Of a stretch of DNA of 41,951 nt, positions 18,497 through 28,567 are shown piece by piece. A program made the position numbers and the translations under genes. Positions within the stretch are counted from its first letter, which is position 1. The number at the start of each line of letters is the position of its first letter. A model generated the notes under the pieces. That model was not told the DNA's origin and ran no database searches. It saw nothing but the letters and a program-made list of their open reading frames with translations. Origin of the DNA: Streptomyces misionensis (GTDB lineage Bacteria; Actinomycetota; Actinomycetes; Streptomycetales; Streptomycetaceae); the NCBI RefSeq assembly GCF_007896895.1, contig NZ_VOGW01000035.1, forward strand, positions 27,076-69,026, given 5' to 3'.

Positions 18497-19123
18497 ATGG
18501 GCAGATGGGAGCCGAACGGGCGGGAGCGCCTGGCGAAGGCGGCGCTGGAGCTGTACGGCGAGCGCGGATTCGAACAGACCACCGTGGCGGAGATCGCGAA
18601 ACGCGCCGGACTCACCGAGCGCACGTTCTTCCGGCACTACGCCGACAAGCGCGAAGTCCTGTTCGCCGGGTCCGGTGAACTGGAGCGGCTGTTCGCCGAC
18701 GCGGTCGCCGACGTCCCGCCCTCCGCGACGCCCCTCGACGCGCTGGCGGCCGGTCTGGACGCGGTCTGCGAAATGTTTGAGGAGCGGCGCGAGTTCGCGG
18801 GCAAGCGGCACGCCGTGATCTCGGCGACCGCCGAGCTGCGCGAGCGCGAACTGATCAAGCTGGCCTCACTGGCGGCCGCCCTCGCCGACACCCTGCGCCG
18901 CCGCGGCGTCCCGGAACCGGTCGCGAGCCTGACCGCCGAGACGGGCGTCGCCGTCTTCAAGGTCGCCTTCGAACGCTGGATCACCGCGGACGAGCAGCGC
19001 CCCCTCGTCCGGGTGGCACGGGACTCGCTGGAGCAGCTCAAGGCCGTGGCCGCGGGAAGCGCGCCGGCGGGTGTGGGCGGCGGGGCAGCGCCGGCGCCCA
19101 CCGAGGCGCAGCCGAGCGCCTGA
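18497..19123 (+). CDS. TetR/AcrR-family transcriptional regulator
   Basis: This 208-residue repressor has an N-terminal helix-turn-helix (LAKAALELYGERGFEQTTVAEIAKRAGLTERTFFRHYADKREVLF, about residues 13-57) and a helical ligand-binding C-terminal domain, ending in an Ala/Pro-rich tail. I chose ATG 18497 because it lies 7 nt after the TAGGAT box; an in-frame ATG at 18488 overlaps that box. It is divergent from the oxidoreductase and very likely represses both genes through the paired 21-bp operators. Ligand unknown. Confidence 0.92.
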   Translation: MGRWEPNGRERLAKAALELYGERGFEQTTVAEIAKRAGLTERTFFRHYADKREVLFAGSGELERLFADAVADVPPSATPLDALAAGLDAVCEMFEERREFAGKRHAVISATAELRERELIKLASLAAALADTLRRRGVPEPVASLTAETGVAVFKVAFERWITADEQRPLVRVARDSLEQLKAVAAGSAPAGVGGGAAPAPTEAQPSA

Positions 19124-19142
19124 GCCGGGGGCGACTCCTTCC

Positions 19143-19194
19143 GTCCGCGCACGCGGACGAGTGAGGCGTGAGTGGTGGGGTAGACGCCCCCACC
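19143..19194. terminator. two short hairpins after the TetR gene
   Basis: A 16-bp palindrome (GTCCGCG, CA, CGCGGAC at 19143-19158) and a second 7-bp stem (GGTGGGG 19174-19180 with CCCCACC 19188-19194) lie within 75 nt after the TetR stop. Either could end its transcript. The rest of 19124-19272 shows nothing else clear. Confidence 0.45.
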
Positions 19195-19272
19195 GGCCGG
19201 TCGTGCACCGACGGGGTGAGCCACCACAGGGCGCCCCGGGCTCGTCACCGGCCGCGCAGGAAGGAGAACGTC

Positions 19273-19566
19273 ATGATCAAGCTGATACGGCACGCAGGAG
19301 CGGTGGGAGCCTCGGCCGCACTGGTCGGTGGCGCGCTGCTGGCCGGCGCGGGCTCCGCGTCGGCCGCGCCCCAGCACGCCCCGGGGACCGGCGCCCGCGC
19401 CGCGACGGCCCCGTCCACCTCCGTCTGCTCTCGCCGGCACCACCGCCTCGACCCCTGGATCGAGGGACAGCTGGCCCAGTTCGACCCCGCCGCCAAGCGC
19501 AAGCTGGCGGTCTACGACCCGTGGATCAAGGACCAGCTGGCGCGCTACGCGCCGACCGCCTGCTAG
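19273..19566 (+). CDS. small secreted protein with DPWI internal repeats
   Basis: The 97-residue precursor has a signal peptide (MIKLIRHAGAVGASAALVGG and the AGSASAA region, probable cleavage near residue 32). The mature part is about 65 residues with only two cysteines, Cys52 and the C-terminal Cys97, which could form one disulfide. Its C-terminal half is an internal repeat of 22-residue period: DPWIEGQLAQFDP (60-72) and DPWIKDQLARYAP (82-94). AAGGAG precedes the ATG. I do not recognise the family. Its TAG stop abuts the end of an insertion-sequence remnant, so the C-terminus could have been altered by the insertion. Confidence 0.75.
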   Translation: MIKLIRHAGAVGASAALVGGALLAGAGSASAAPQHAPGTGARAATAPSTSVCSRRHHRLDPWIEGQLAQFDPAAKRKLAVYDPWIKDQLARYAPTAC

Positions 19567-19860
19567 GTTCTGTCGTCAAATGTCACGCCCATATCAAGAG
19601 TGATGTGAGGGTGACGGTCACTTCGTCGGAACGCTCGGGGATTGCGTGCGGTATGCCCGACGGCGGAGCCAGGCGCGGATCGCCTTTGAGCGGCAGCCCT
19701 TGTCGCTCAGGATGTGATCAGGCCGGGTGAGGGGCCGTCCCGGTCCGGTCCGGGGCACCCGGGCCCTTCCATCACGGTGGTGAACCGGGTGCAGTCGTTG
19801 GAGTTGCCACCCCTGACGACGAAAGCGAGAGGGCCTTGCCGGGGGGGCGGAGTCGAGATC
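19565..19860. mobile_element. degraded insertion sequence (IS5/IS4-type) remnant
   Basis: The stretch begins with GGTTCTGTCGTCAAATG (19566-19582), which looks like an IS terminal end, and contains the broken transposase gene on the minus strand. The right boundary is uncertain; IS-like sequence fades around 19860. It separates the small secreted gene from the membrane protein gene at 20105. Confidence 0.6.
19583..19850 (-). pseudogene. DDE transposase fragment with frameshifts and an internal deletion
   Basis: Reading the minus strand in three frames recovers pieces of one IS5-family transposase: PLAFVVRGGNSNDCTRFTTV, then RVPRTGPGRPLTRPDHILSD and KGCRSKAIRAWLRRR, then IPHAIPERSDE joined directly to VTVTLTSLLIWA and a TGA. 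Intact relatives keep these in one frame and have about 35-40 further residues between the last two blocks. The gene therefore has at least two frameshifts and an internal deletion, and the N-terminal half is missing. It cannot encode an active enzyme. Confidence 0.8.
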
Positions 19861-20092
19861 CACCGGTCCGCGGTCTCACTCTCCTTCTGGGCCGCACCTC
19901 CGCCAATGCCTCGCTCCTCGCCTATCGTCGCCTGCTGGGCAATCCCGTCGTCCCTGAAATCCTCGGCCTCATCGCCGGCTGGCTGGTTGCGTCCCCGCCT
20001 GACCGGATCTCGGTGAGTGGTGTCAATCGCCCGAGCGATGACCTACGTCCAGCTATAAACCGCGCCTATAAAACAGGTGTATATACTCTGTG
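19861..20092. other. intergenic region without a recognised gene
   Basis: A plus-strand open frame crosses this stretch (AYRRLLGNPVVPEILGLIAG), but it has mixed third-base composition, no ribosome-binding site and no family I recognise. Its right end (20050-20100) is notably AT-rich for this genome. Confidence 0.4.
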
Positions 20093-20098
20093 TATAGT
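20082..20098 (+). promoter_or_regulatory. candidate leaderless promoter with overlapping GntR-like palindrome
   Basis: TATAGT (20093-20098) lies 6 nt before ATG 20105. It overlaps an inverted repeat TATAC-TCTGT-GTATA (20082-20096), adjacent to the palindrome GTATATAC (20079-20086). TATAC/GTATA half-sites recall GntR-family operators. No convincing -35 is seen, which suggests an activated or repressor-controlled promoter. Confidence 0.5.
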
Positions 20099-20104
20099 CG
20101 GAAC

Positions 20105-20752
20105 ATGGCTGCTACCGATTCGGTCGTTTCACCCCGCCTGCGCTTGAAGAACGCCCCGGGCGCGGCTGTTCTGTGCCTCGGCGCAGGGCTCGTCGGGGGC
20201 ATCCTGACGAACCTGGCGCAGGGCTGGCTGCCCGGGGCGTGGAACAACTTGGCGAACTCCGGTGCGGTGTGGACGATGTTCGCGTTTGCCGCGGGCGCCT
20301 CCCTGGCACACCGCACCGACGGCCATCGCCTTCCGGCGGCAGTCGGAGCCCTGGCGGAGATCGGCCTCGTCGTCGGCTACTACGGGTACGCCGAGTTCGG
20401 GCGGGACGGAATGGGCTCGCTCACCTTTCCACTGCTCTGGCTCTCCATGGCATGCGTCGCGGGGCCACTGTTCGGCGTCGCGGGCGCGTGGTCGAGACGC
20501 GCTACGCGACCCTGGCGGCGATACGTGGCGCTCGGCGCACTCGGCGGCCTCTTCGGCAGTGAAGGCCTCCACTACTGGCTCGGCCTGGGGTACCTACCGC
20601 AGGCAGTGGTCTGCGGCGCTCTCGCCTGCGGTCTTCCGCTGCTGTTGGGGCGCACCTGGAAGGAACGCGGCCTGAGCCTCGCTGTGGCGATCCCCGCGTC
20701 CTTCGTCACCTATCAGATCCTCTATGGCCTCCTGGACGCAGTGTCCGGCTGA
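20105..20752 (+). CDS. polytopic membrane protein (DUF6518-like?)
   Basis: The 215-residue integral membrane protein has about six to seven hydrophobic segments, for example AAVLCLGAGLVGGILTNLAQG, VGALAEIGLVVGYYGYAEFG, YVALGALGGLFGSEGLHYW and AVAIPASFVTYQILYGLL. I do not firmly recognise it; it may belong to the small actinobacterial membrane family DUF6518. The start at 20105 lies 6 nt after a TATAGT box. Codon usage is somewhat less GC-biased than its neighbours, and it follows an IS remnant and an AT-rich stretch, so acquisition by transfer is plausible. Confidence 0.75.
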   Translation: MAATDSVVSPRLRLKNAPGAAVLCLGAGLVGGILTNLAQGWLPGAWNNLANSGAVWTMFAFAAGASLAHRTDGHRLPAAVGALAEIGLVVGYYGYAEFGRDGMGSLTFPLLWLSMACVAGPLFGVAGAWSRRATRPWRRYVALGALGGLFGSEGLHYWLGLGYLPQAVVCGALACGLPLLLGRTWKERGLSLAVAIPASFVTYQILYGLLDAVSG

Positions 20753-20843
20753 GTGGGCCTGCCAGGGAGGGGTGTGTCTGCCCGTGCCGGCCGCTAGCAC
20801 CGCCGGCGACGGAGCCGTTGCCGCCGCATCCGCGCGGGCCGGG

Positions 20844-22115
20844 TCAGCCGACGAACTCCATGGCCGGGTAGGCCGGCGACGGCCCCTCCAGCAGCCGTCC
20901 GCTGCCGCCGCGCAGCCAGTGGTCGAAGTACGCGGCCACGTACGCCTCGCTGGTCCGGATCGCCGTGGCCGGGTCGAGGGTGCCGAGGGCGGCGGCCTCT
21001 ACGGACGGTGGCAGGTGCAGCTGAGGGAGGAGAGCCTCCGCGTCGGTGGTCGAGGCGTGGCCCGAGCCGCGCAGGGTGAGCTGACGCGTCCAGCCCGGAG
21101 TGTGGGCGCGGAAGGCCTGCCAGCCGGGGCCGGTGTCGGTCTCGCCGTCCTTGCCCAGCAGCAGGAACGGCCGGTCCAGGCCGTGCCGGGCGACCGGCAT
21201 CGGGGAGCCGTCGACGTAGGTCAGGTTGCCGTCCATGTCGATGCCCGCGGTGATCCTGCGGTCGGCGTCCATCGCCAGGGCCGCGGCGCTGCCGCCCATC
21301 GAGTGGCCGAACATGCCCACCCTCGACAGATCCAGCGCGCCGGGCAGCCCCTTTGGCAGGCGCTGCCCGTCCGCGTCGGGGTCGTGACCGCCGTCGAGCA
21401 GCCGCAGCCGGTCCAGCACGAAGCGGGTGTCCGCGACCCGGACGGCCAGGGACTCGCGGATGAAGGCGTCGGGATCGCCGGGCGGCACCATGGTGGCGAG
21501 CGAGCCGTCCGGGAACTGGACCTCGGGGGACTCGTAGGTGTGGTCGACGGTCACGACGGCGTAGCCACGGCCGGCCAGGTCCGTCACCAGTGTGGTGCCC
21601 CAGGTGCGGGGCTCGCCGAGCCCCGGGGAGTAGAGGACCACCGGAAGCCGCCCTCTTCGGCCCGGGGCCACCGGAGCGCCGAGTGCCACGTGGGTCTTCG
21701 CGCCGGCCCAGTCGGCCCGGCCCGGGGGAACGCCGAGCCGGAGGTAGTCGTCGGCGGTGACGCGGTCGAAGTGGGCCGCCGCGGCGGGCGGCATGTACGG
21801 GGCCTGCGGGCGGCCGGCCGTGCGTGCCGCCGGGTAGAACACGCTGACCATCAACTCGCGGTGGCGCGGTCCCTGACGCCAGGGATCGGGACGTGCGGTG
21901 TCCACCAGGTGCAACGACACCTCGCCGACGGGGTGCGGCCCGGTCGGGGACGGCAGCGCCAGGCGGCGGGGCGGCGGCGCGGTGGAGGGCGCGGCGCCGG
22001 AGGCCGCGGCGGCGGGCAGGGACGCCGCGAGGGTGCAGAAGGCGGCGACCGCGCAGGCGAGGAGGGTCCGTAACCCCTCGCCCCGGCGGCGTCCGCGCGG
22101 ATGTTCATCGGTCAT
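20844..22115 (-). CDS. secreted alpha/beta hydrolase (PAF-acetylhydrolase-like)
   Basis: The 423-residue precursor has a signal peptide (basic GRRRGEGLRTLL, then ACAVAAFCTLAASLPAAAAS). It is followed by a catalytic domain with the oxyanion-region motif VVLYSPGLGEPR, VVTVDHTYESPEV, the nucleophile elbow GHSMGGSAAA, and a late GSGHASTTD that could supply the His. This pattern matches the bacterial platelet-activating-factor acetylhydrolase/dienelactone-hydrolase-like esterase group. I chose ATG 22115 (MTDEHPRG), which gives a normal signal-peptide n-region; upstream in-frame starts at 22142 and 22151 remain possible. Expected substrates are small esters or lipids, and it acts outside the cell. 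Confidence 0.88.
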   Translation of the reverse strand: MTDEHPRGRRRGEGLRTLLACAVAAFCTLAASLPAAAASGAAPSTAPPPRRLALPSPTGPHPVGEVSLHLVDTARPDPWRQGPRHRELMVSVFYPAARTAGRPQAPYMPPAAAAHFDRVTADDYLRLGVPPGRADWAGAKTHVALGAPVAPGRRGRLPVVLYSPGLGEPRTWGTTLVTDLAGRGYAVVTVDHTYESPEVQFPDGSLATMVPPGDPDAFIRESLAVRVADTRFVLDRLRLLDGGHDPDADGQRLPKGLPGALDLSRVGMFGHSMGGSAAALAMDADRRITAGIDMDGNLTYVDGSPMPVARHGLDRPFLLLGKDGETDTGPGWQAFRAHTPGWTRQLTLRGSGHASTTDAEALLPQLHLPPSVEAAALGTLDPATAIRTSEAYVAAYFDHWLRGGSGRLLEGPSPAYPAMEFVG

Positions 22116-22123
22116 GGACCCAG

Positions 22124-22140
22124 GGTGACGGCCCGTCACC
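22124..22140. promoter_or_regulatory. 17-bp perfect palindrome before the hydrolase gene
   Basis: GGTGACGG-C-CCGTCACC lies 8 nt upstream of the proposed start at 22115, between two minus-strand genes. It could be an operator or a 5' leader hairpin. If translation began at 22142 it would be coding. Confidence 0.4.
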
Positions 22141-22157
22141 ATCCCGGCCATCAGGGA

Positions 22158-23156
22158 TCAACCCTGGTCTTTCGCTCGGGGTTCCGTAGGGGTCGGGCCC
22201 GCGGGCGGGGCTCCGGCGACGGCGGCGCGGTACAGGGCGCGGGTCGCGGTGCCGAAGTAGGCGCTGTAGGAGATCTGGGACGTGTTGCCGCCGGTGTGGT
22301 AGCCGCCGATGACGCCGACGACCGCCCAGCCGTCGAACCACGGGACCAGCATGGGGCCGCCGCTGGTGCCGCCGACGAAGGCGTCACAGGCGATGCGCGG
22401 GAAGGTGCCCGGGTCGGCCGGGTCGTCGCTGACCCACGCGGTGGTCCAACTCCAGCACTCCAGCGGCTCCGCCGCCCCCGCCGGATAGCCGATCATCCGC
22501 ACCGGTGCGTGCAGGTAGCCCGTCCCGGTGAGCAGCCGTACCCCGCCGACCGCGTCCTGCAGGGCCGTCCCGTCCTCGTTGGGTCCGGTGACCGCGAAGG
22601 CGAAGTCGTAGCCGGCGCCGGCGTGTTCGCCCAGGTCGTAGTACTGCTGCGGGACGTAGACGCCGTTCGTCACGACCGGGAAGATCCCGAAGGGCTTGAG
22701 CCCGTCGTGGTACTGGGGGACGAAGGCCAGCCGGCGCCGCGGGGCGGTGCCCGAGTAGCCCTTGAGGCAGTGCCCCGCGCTCAGCACCAGGTCGCGCCCG
22801 GGGCTGCGGACGACCGAGCCGCTGCAGGTCCGGCCGGTGCCCTGGGCGTCGGTCCAGAAGAACGTGCCGGCCTGCGGGATGCCCGTGAAGCTGCGGCTGG
22901 GCGGGATGTACTCGCCGGGCCGGGGGCCGTCCACGGAGGGCGAAGCGGTGGCACCCGCCCCCGCGCCCTTCACGGGGCCGGCGGGCAGGGCGGCCGCCAT
23001 GCGGGCCGGCGTCCAGTAGGCGTCGAGCCGGGCGGCGACGGGGTCCGGCCCTGGCGGCGCGGACTTCGCGGCGGCCGCGGCGGCCGGACCGCCCGAGAGC
23101 AGCACGGCGGCCGCGCAGAGCGCGGCGTGGCGGAGCAACCCGGTCCTGCGCACCAT
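22158..23156 (-). CDS. secreted trypsin-like serine endopeptidase (V8/glutamyl endopeptidase-like)
   Basis: The 332-residue precursor has a signal peptide (MVRRTGLLRHAALCAAAVLL, AAAA cleavage region) and a propeptide-like stretch. The chymotrypsin-fold catalytic triad is visible: His in LVLSAGHCL, Asp in GYDFAFAVTG, and Ser in AFVGGTSGGPML. The CSGSVV to GHC spacing supports a disulfide. The order matches bacterial S1B/V8-like peptidases. I chose ATG 23156, since GGAGGGG lies 5 nt upstream; a GTG one codon earlier would be too close. It follows a minus-strand hydrolase gene but has its own upstream region. Confidence 0.9.
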   Translation of the reverse strand: MVRRTGLLRHAALCAAAVLLSGGPAAAAAAKSAPPGPDPVAARLDAYWTPARMAAALPAGPVKGAGAGATASPSVDGPRPGEYIPPSRSFTGIPQAGTFFWTDAQGTGRTCSGSVVRSPGRDLVLSAGHCLKGYSGTAPRRRLAFVPQYHDGLKPFGIFPVVTNGVYVPQQYYDLGEHAGAGYDFAFAVTGPNEDGTALQDAVGGVRLLTGTGYLHAPVRMIGYPAGAAEPLECWSWTTAWVSDDPADPGTFPRIACDAFVGGTSGGPMLVPWFDGWAVVGVIGGYHTGGNTSQISYSAYFGTATRALYRAAVAGAPPAGPTPTEPRAKDQG

Positions 23157-23159
23157 CAC

Positions 23160-23509
23160 TTCCCCTCCCGGCGGCGGCGGACGGCCGGCTCACCCTAGGC
23201 CCGCGACCGGCACCGGCGGAAGGGCGCGTCGCCGGTCACCGCGACATCGGCCGGTCCCCGCCGCACCGCTGCGCGAACCCGGTCCGACGGGGATGCGCGC
23301 GGCCGGGATGCGGGGCCGGCGGCGCAAGGGCGGGCCGACGGGGAATCTCAGGGCTAACAACTGGTGCGAATGGGTACTTTCTGTACAGGTGTATCTACGT
23401 GGCACGCGAGTGTCACCGCCCGCCTCGGGGGCACTGACCAGCATGTTTGCGGGCTGGGCGCGCCAGGGCCGTCGGCCCTGCTGACCACTGGCCGAAGGGA
23501 ATGCCGGTT
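23160..23509 (+). promoter_or_regulatory. divergent intergenic region with a SigB-like promoter
   Basis: The 350-bp gene-free stretch contains GGCT (23352-23355), 16 nt, then GGGTAC (23372-23377), fitting the Streptomyces SigB stress-sigma consensus GNNT-N14-16-GGGTAC as I know it. A small hairpin AGGGCC-GTC-GGCCCT (23465-23479) lies in the leader of the transporter gene. No small gene is supported here. Confidence 0.4.
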
Positions 23510-24178
23510 ATGCACGAGGACACGAGGAGCCCCCTCCCGGAGCGGCCGCCCGAGGCGGCCCCGCGCTCGGCGGCCTGGGCCGATCCCGCCCCCCTGGGTC
23601 TGGCCGGCTTCGCCCTGACGACGCTGCTGCTGTCGATCGTCAACACCAACCTGCTGAAGGAGCCCGCCGCCATCCTGCCGGTCCTGGGCCTCGCCGCGTT
23701 CTACGGCGGCCTCGCCCAGTTCGCAGCCGGGCTCTTCGAGTTCCGCAGGGGCAACACGTTCGGCGCGACGGCGTTCGTCTCGTTCGCCGCCTTCTGGCTG
23801 TCCTACTGGTGGATAGCGCCGCGCGTCGCGCTCGCCGGGGACGCGCACAACGGGCTGGGGCTGTACCTGCTCGGGTGGGCGATCTTCACCGCCTACATGA
23901 CCGTGGGCGCCCTGCGCGTCAGCCTCCCCGTGCTGGCGGTGTTCGTGCTGCTGACCCTGACCTTCCTCTTCCTGGCCATCGGGTCGTTCCAGACGGGTGC
24001 CCCGCCGCACGTCACGACCCAGATCGGCGGCTGGCTGGGCATCCTCACCGGCCTCGCCGCCTGGTACGCGTCGGCGGCCGGCGTCATCAACGAGGCCCAC
24101 GGCCGCGAGGTGCTCCCCGCCTGGCGGCGCGAGCCCGCCCGGAGCCGGCCGGGGACGCGCGAGGAGCGGTCCGTCTGA
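23510..24178 (+). CDS. GPR1/FUN34/YaaH (SatP)-family acetate/succinate transporter
   Basis: The 222-residue membrane protein has six hydrophobic segments and the family motif near the first helix (DPAPLGLAGFALTTLLLS; relatives read NPAPLGL). Further conserved parts are YGGLAQFAAGLFEFRRGNTFG and AFWLSYWWIAP. SatP/YaaH proteins take up acetate or succinate with protons. I chose the ATG at 23510 because GAAGGGA lies 9 nt upstream, whereas the in-frame ATG at 23501 would have no spacing. A SigB-like promoter about 135 nt upstream suggests stress-linked expression. Confidence 0.92.
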   Translation: MHEDTRSPLPERPPEAAPRSAAWADPAPLGLAGFALTTLLLSIVNTNLLKEPAAILPVLGLAAFYGGLAQFAAGLFEFRRGNTFGATAFVSFAAFWLSYWWIAPRVALAGDAHNGLGLYLLGWAIFTAYMTVGALRVSLPVLAVFVLLTLTFLFLAIGSFQTGAPPHVTTQIGGWLGILTGLAAWYASAAGVINEAHGREVLPAWRREPARSRPGTREERSV

Positions 24179-24244
24179 GGCGGACGCGTCCGGCGTGCGG
24201 TCCCGTCCGCCACCGCCGGCCGCGGGCCCGGGACAATGACCGGC

Positions 24245-24982
24245 ATGACCGACGACAGGGACGACGCCGACAGCAGGCTGGCCAGGATCGAGCGGCTGCT
24301 GCGCAGCGGTGAGCAGGAACTGGTCCCCGCGTGGCGCCGGGCGACACAGGGTGAGACGCGCTGGGCCGTGACGGCCGTGATGCTGGCCGCGATCGCCCTG
24401 CAACTGGTGCTGCCGCACCGGCTCACACTGCTGCGGCCGGTCTGGGTGCTGCCGGTGCTGGAGTTCGTCCTGCTGCTGGCGCTGGTGGCGGGCAACCCCC
24501 GGCGGGTCGAGGCGCGCACGCGGTGGCTGCGCTGGCTGGGACTGGTCCTGATCGGGGTCATCAGCCTGGCCAACGGATGGTCGGCGGCCCGGCTCGTGAT
24601 CGACCTCGTGCACGGCGGCGGGGGCCAGGACGCGGTGCCGCTGCTGCGGGCCGGCGCCGTCATCTGGTTCACCAACGTCATCGTCTTCGCGCTGTGGTAC
24701 TGGGAATCCGACCGCGGCGGCCCGATGGCCCGGATGCGCGGGGAGCGGCAGTACGCCGACTTCCTCTTCGTGCAGATGCAGAACCCCGAACTGGCGCCCG
24801 CGGACTGGGAACCGGAGTTCCTCGACTACCTGTACCTCTCCTTCACCAACGCCACCGCCTTCAGCCCGACCGACGTCATGCCCCTGTCGCGCTGGTCCAA
24901 GATGCTGATGCTGGTGCAGTCCTCGGTGTCCCTGGTGACCGTCGCCCTGGTGGTGGCGCGCGCCGTCAACATCCTGAAGTAG
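24245..24982 (+). CDS. membrane protein with pore-like C-terminal pair of helices (DUF1345-like)
   Basis: The 245-residue protein has a soluble N-terminus (about residues 1-35), then helices AVTAVMLAAIALQLVL, PVWVLPVLEFVLLLALVAG, LGLVLIGVISLANGW and AGAVIWFTNVIVFALWYW. Its last part, LDYLYLSFTNATAFSPTDVM followed by a final helix, resembles the pore-loop and last helix of DUF1345 or K-channel-like proteins, but lacks the selectivity signature GYG. I start at ATG 24245, 6 nt after a GACAAT box (24233-24238); an ATG at 24236 is also possible. Function unknown. Confidence 0.75.
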   Translation: MTDDRDDADSRLARIERLLRSGEQELVPAWRRATQGETRWAVTAVMLAAIALQLVLPHRLTLLRPVWVLPVLEFVLLLALVAGNPRRVEARTRWLRWLGLVLIGVISLANGWSAARLVIDLVHGGGGQDAVPLLRAGAVIWFTNVIVFALWYWESDRGGPMARMRGERQYADFLFVQMQNPELAPADWEPEFLDYLYLSFTNATAFSPTDVMPLSRWSKMLMLVQSSVSLVTVALVVARAVNILK

Positions 24983-25140
24983 CCGACGGGGCCGCTCGCC
25001 CGCCCCTGTCGCCCGAACGGTGGACGGTTCGGCTTGCCGCGTCCGGGGAGAACGGGGTGGGGCCACATGATGCGTGCATGCCCCCGAGCAAAGCCACGCG
25101 GCGGTGAGCACCGCACTCCGGCGGGCGACCGGAATTGCAT

Positions 25141-25181
25141 GGTTCGTTTTCTTGAACCCCTCGTGTTTGTGAGAGTAGGTT
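25141..25181 (+). promoter_or_regulatory. promoter and candidate FurA operator of furA-katG
   Basis: TTGAAC (25152-25157) and TAGGTT (25176-25181) are 18 nt apart. The -10 ends 7 nt before ATG 25189, so the transcript is probably leaderless. The inverted repeat GGTTC (25141-25145) and GAACC (25154-25158) overlaps the -35. FurA/FurS proteins are known to repress their own operon from such a position. Confidence 0.6.
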
Positions 25182-25188
25182 CGGCCGC

Positions 25189-25626
25189 ATGACCGCCTCC
25201 CCGACTCCGACCACCGCCGAGGAGCTCCGCGGTGCCGGCCTGCGCGTGACGGCGGCCCGCGTCGCGCTGCTGGAGACGGTCCGGGACGGCGACCACCTCG
25301 GTGCCGAGGCGATCGCCTCCGGGGTCCGCGACCGCGTAGGCCACATCTCCCTGCAAGCCGTCTACGAAGCCCTGCACGCGCTGACCGCCGCGGGGCTCGT
25401 GCGCCGCATCGAACCGGCGGGCCACCCGGCCCGGTTCGAGGGGCGCGTCGGCGACAACCACCACCACATCGTGTGCCGGTCGTGCGGCGCCGTCGTCGAC
25501 GTCGACTGTGCCGTCGGCGACGCGCCCTGCCTGACCGCCGCGGACGACCGGGGCTTCGCCATCGACGAAGCCGAGGTCGTCTACTGGGGCGTGTGCCCCG
25601 ACTGTTTCACCGGCCGCAGTTCCTGA
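25189..25626 (+). CDS. furA: Fur-family redox/metal repressor FurA (FurS-like)
   Basis: This 145-residue Fur-family repressor sits directly upstream of katG, as FurA does in mycobacteria and streptomycetes and FurS in S. reticuli. It has a winged-helix N-terminal part (LRVTAARVALLETV to LQAVYEALHALTAAGLV), the histidine cluster DNHHHIVC, and two CxxC pairs (Cys96/Cys99, Cys136/Cys139) forming the structural zinc site. Homologues repress the catalase-peroxidase gene and release DNA on thiol oxidation. It starts at ATG 25189, leaderless. The gap to katG is 33 nt, so they form an operon. Confidence 0.94.
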   Translation: MTASPTPTTAEELRGAGLRVTAARVALLETVRDGDHLGAEAIASGVRDRVGHISLQAVYEALHALTAAGLVRRIEPAGHPARFEGRVGDNHHHIVCRSCGAVVDVDCAVGDAPCLTAADDRGFAIDEAEVVYWGVCPDCFTGRSS

Positions 25627-25644
25627 GCACCTGGTTCCGCTTAG

Positions 25645-27885
<2,241 letters not shown>

Positions 27886-27906
27886 TCCGGCCGGTACGCC
27901 GGTTGT

Positions 27907-27945
27907 CCGGCGCCCGGGGCCCTCGGCAGGGGCCCCGGGCGCCGG
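27907..27945. terminator. bidirectional terminator of katG and hbpS
   Basis: A perfect 16-bp stem (27907-27922 with 27930-27945; it begins CCGGCGCCCGGGG) closes a 7-nt loop TCGGCAG. It begins 21 nt after the katG stop and ends 6 nt before the convergent hbpS stop. Confidence 0.9.
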
Positions 27946-27951
27946 CACGCG

Positions 27952-28518
27952 TCAGCGGCCCAGCGCCGCCGCGCCCGCCCGGGCGTACCTCTCGTCCAGG
28001 TCCCCGGAGGGGGCGCCCGCGACGCCGATGCCCGCGACCGGGGCGCCCTTGGCGGTCACCGGGGCGCCGCCCGCGAGGAACAGCGTGCCGGGGATGTCCT
28101 TCAGGCCCGGCGCCTGGGCCAGCCGCCCGGCCAGTTCCGAGGTGGGCGCGTTCCAGGACACCGCGGTGAACGCCTTGCGCTCGGCGGACTCGTACGACTG
28201 CGGGCCCGCGCCGTCCCCGCGCAGGGTGACCAGCGTGTTGCCGTCGCGGTCGACCACGGCCACCGACACCTGCCGGCCGTCCTCGACGGCGGCCTCCAGC
28301 GCGGCCCGCGCCGCCTTCTCCGCGGCCTTCAGCGTGAGGTGCGTGCTCTGGGTGAGATCACCGGCCCGGGCCGCGACGGGCGCGGCGGCCGGGGCGGCGC
28401 CGTTCGTGTCGGCGGCGTTGGCGGCGACCGTGCCGACGACACCCGCGCCGACGACGGCCAGAGCGGCGCCGCCCACGAGGACACGGGTACGGCGGGACGG
28501 CTTCCTGCGGCTGGACAT
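27952..28518 (-). CDS. hbpS: secreted haem-binding redox sensor HbpS (GlcG/HbpS family)
   Basis: The 188-residue precursor has an Arg-rich export signal (SRRKPSRRTRVLVGGAALAV, AAD cleavage region near residue 36), which suits Tat export. The mature GlcG/HbpS domain contains LTLKAAEKAARAALEAAVE, VSVAVVDRDGNTLVTLRGDG and GTLFLAGGAPVTAKGAPVAGIGV. In S. reticuli HbpS is an extracellular octamer that binds haem and iron and modulates the SenS sensor kinase. The context (furA-katG on one side, senS-senR on the other) strongly supports this identity. AGGAAGG precedes ATG 28518. Confidence 0.92.
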   Translation of the reverse strand: MSSRRKPSRRTRVLVGGAALAVVGAGVVGTVAANAADTNGAAPAAAPVAARAGDLTQSTHLTLKAAEKAARAALEAAVEDGRQVSVAVVDRDGNTLVTLRGDGAGPQSYESAERKAFTAVSWNAPTSELAGRLAQAPGLKDIPGTLFLAGGAPVTAKGAPVAGIGVAGAPSGDLDERYARAGAAALGR

Positions 28519-28567
28519 GACGGGCAACCTTCCTGTGGCAAAAGACCGCGGCCGAGGGACGGCCGGG

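Noticed and set aside
19836..20147. A 103-codon plus-strand frame between the IS remnant and the membrane protein gene
   Set aside because: No ribosome-binding site, poor third-base bias, and it runs through the promoter and start of the real gene.
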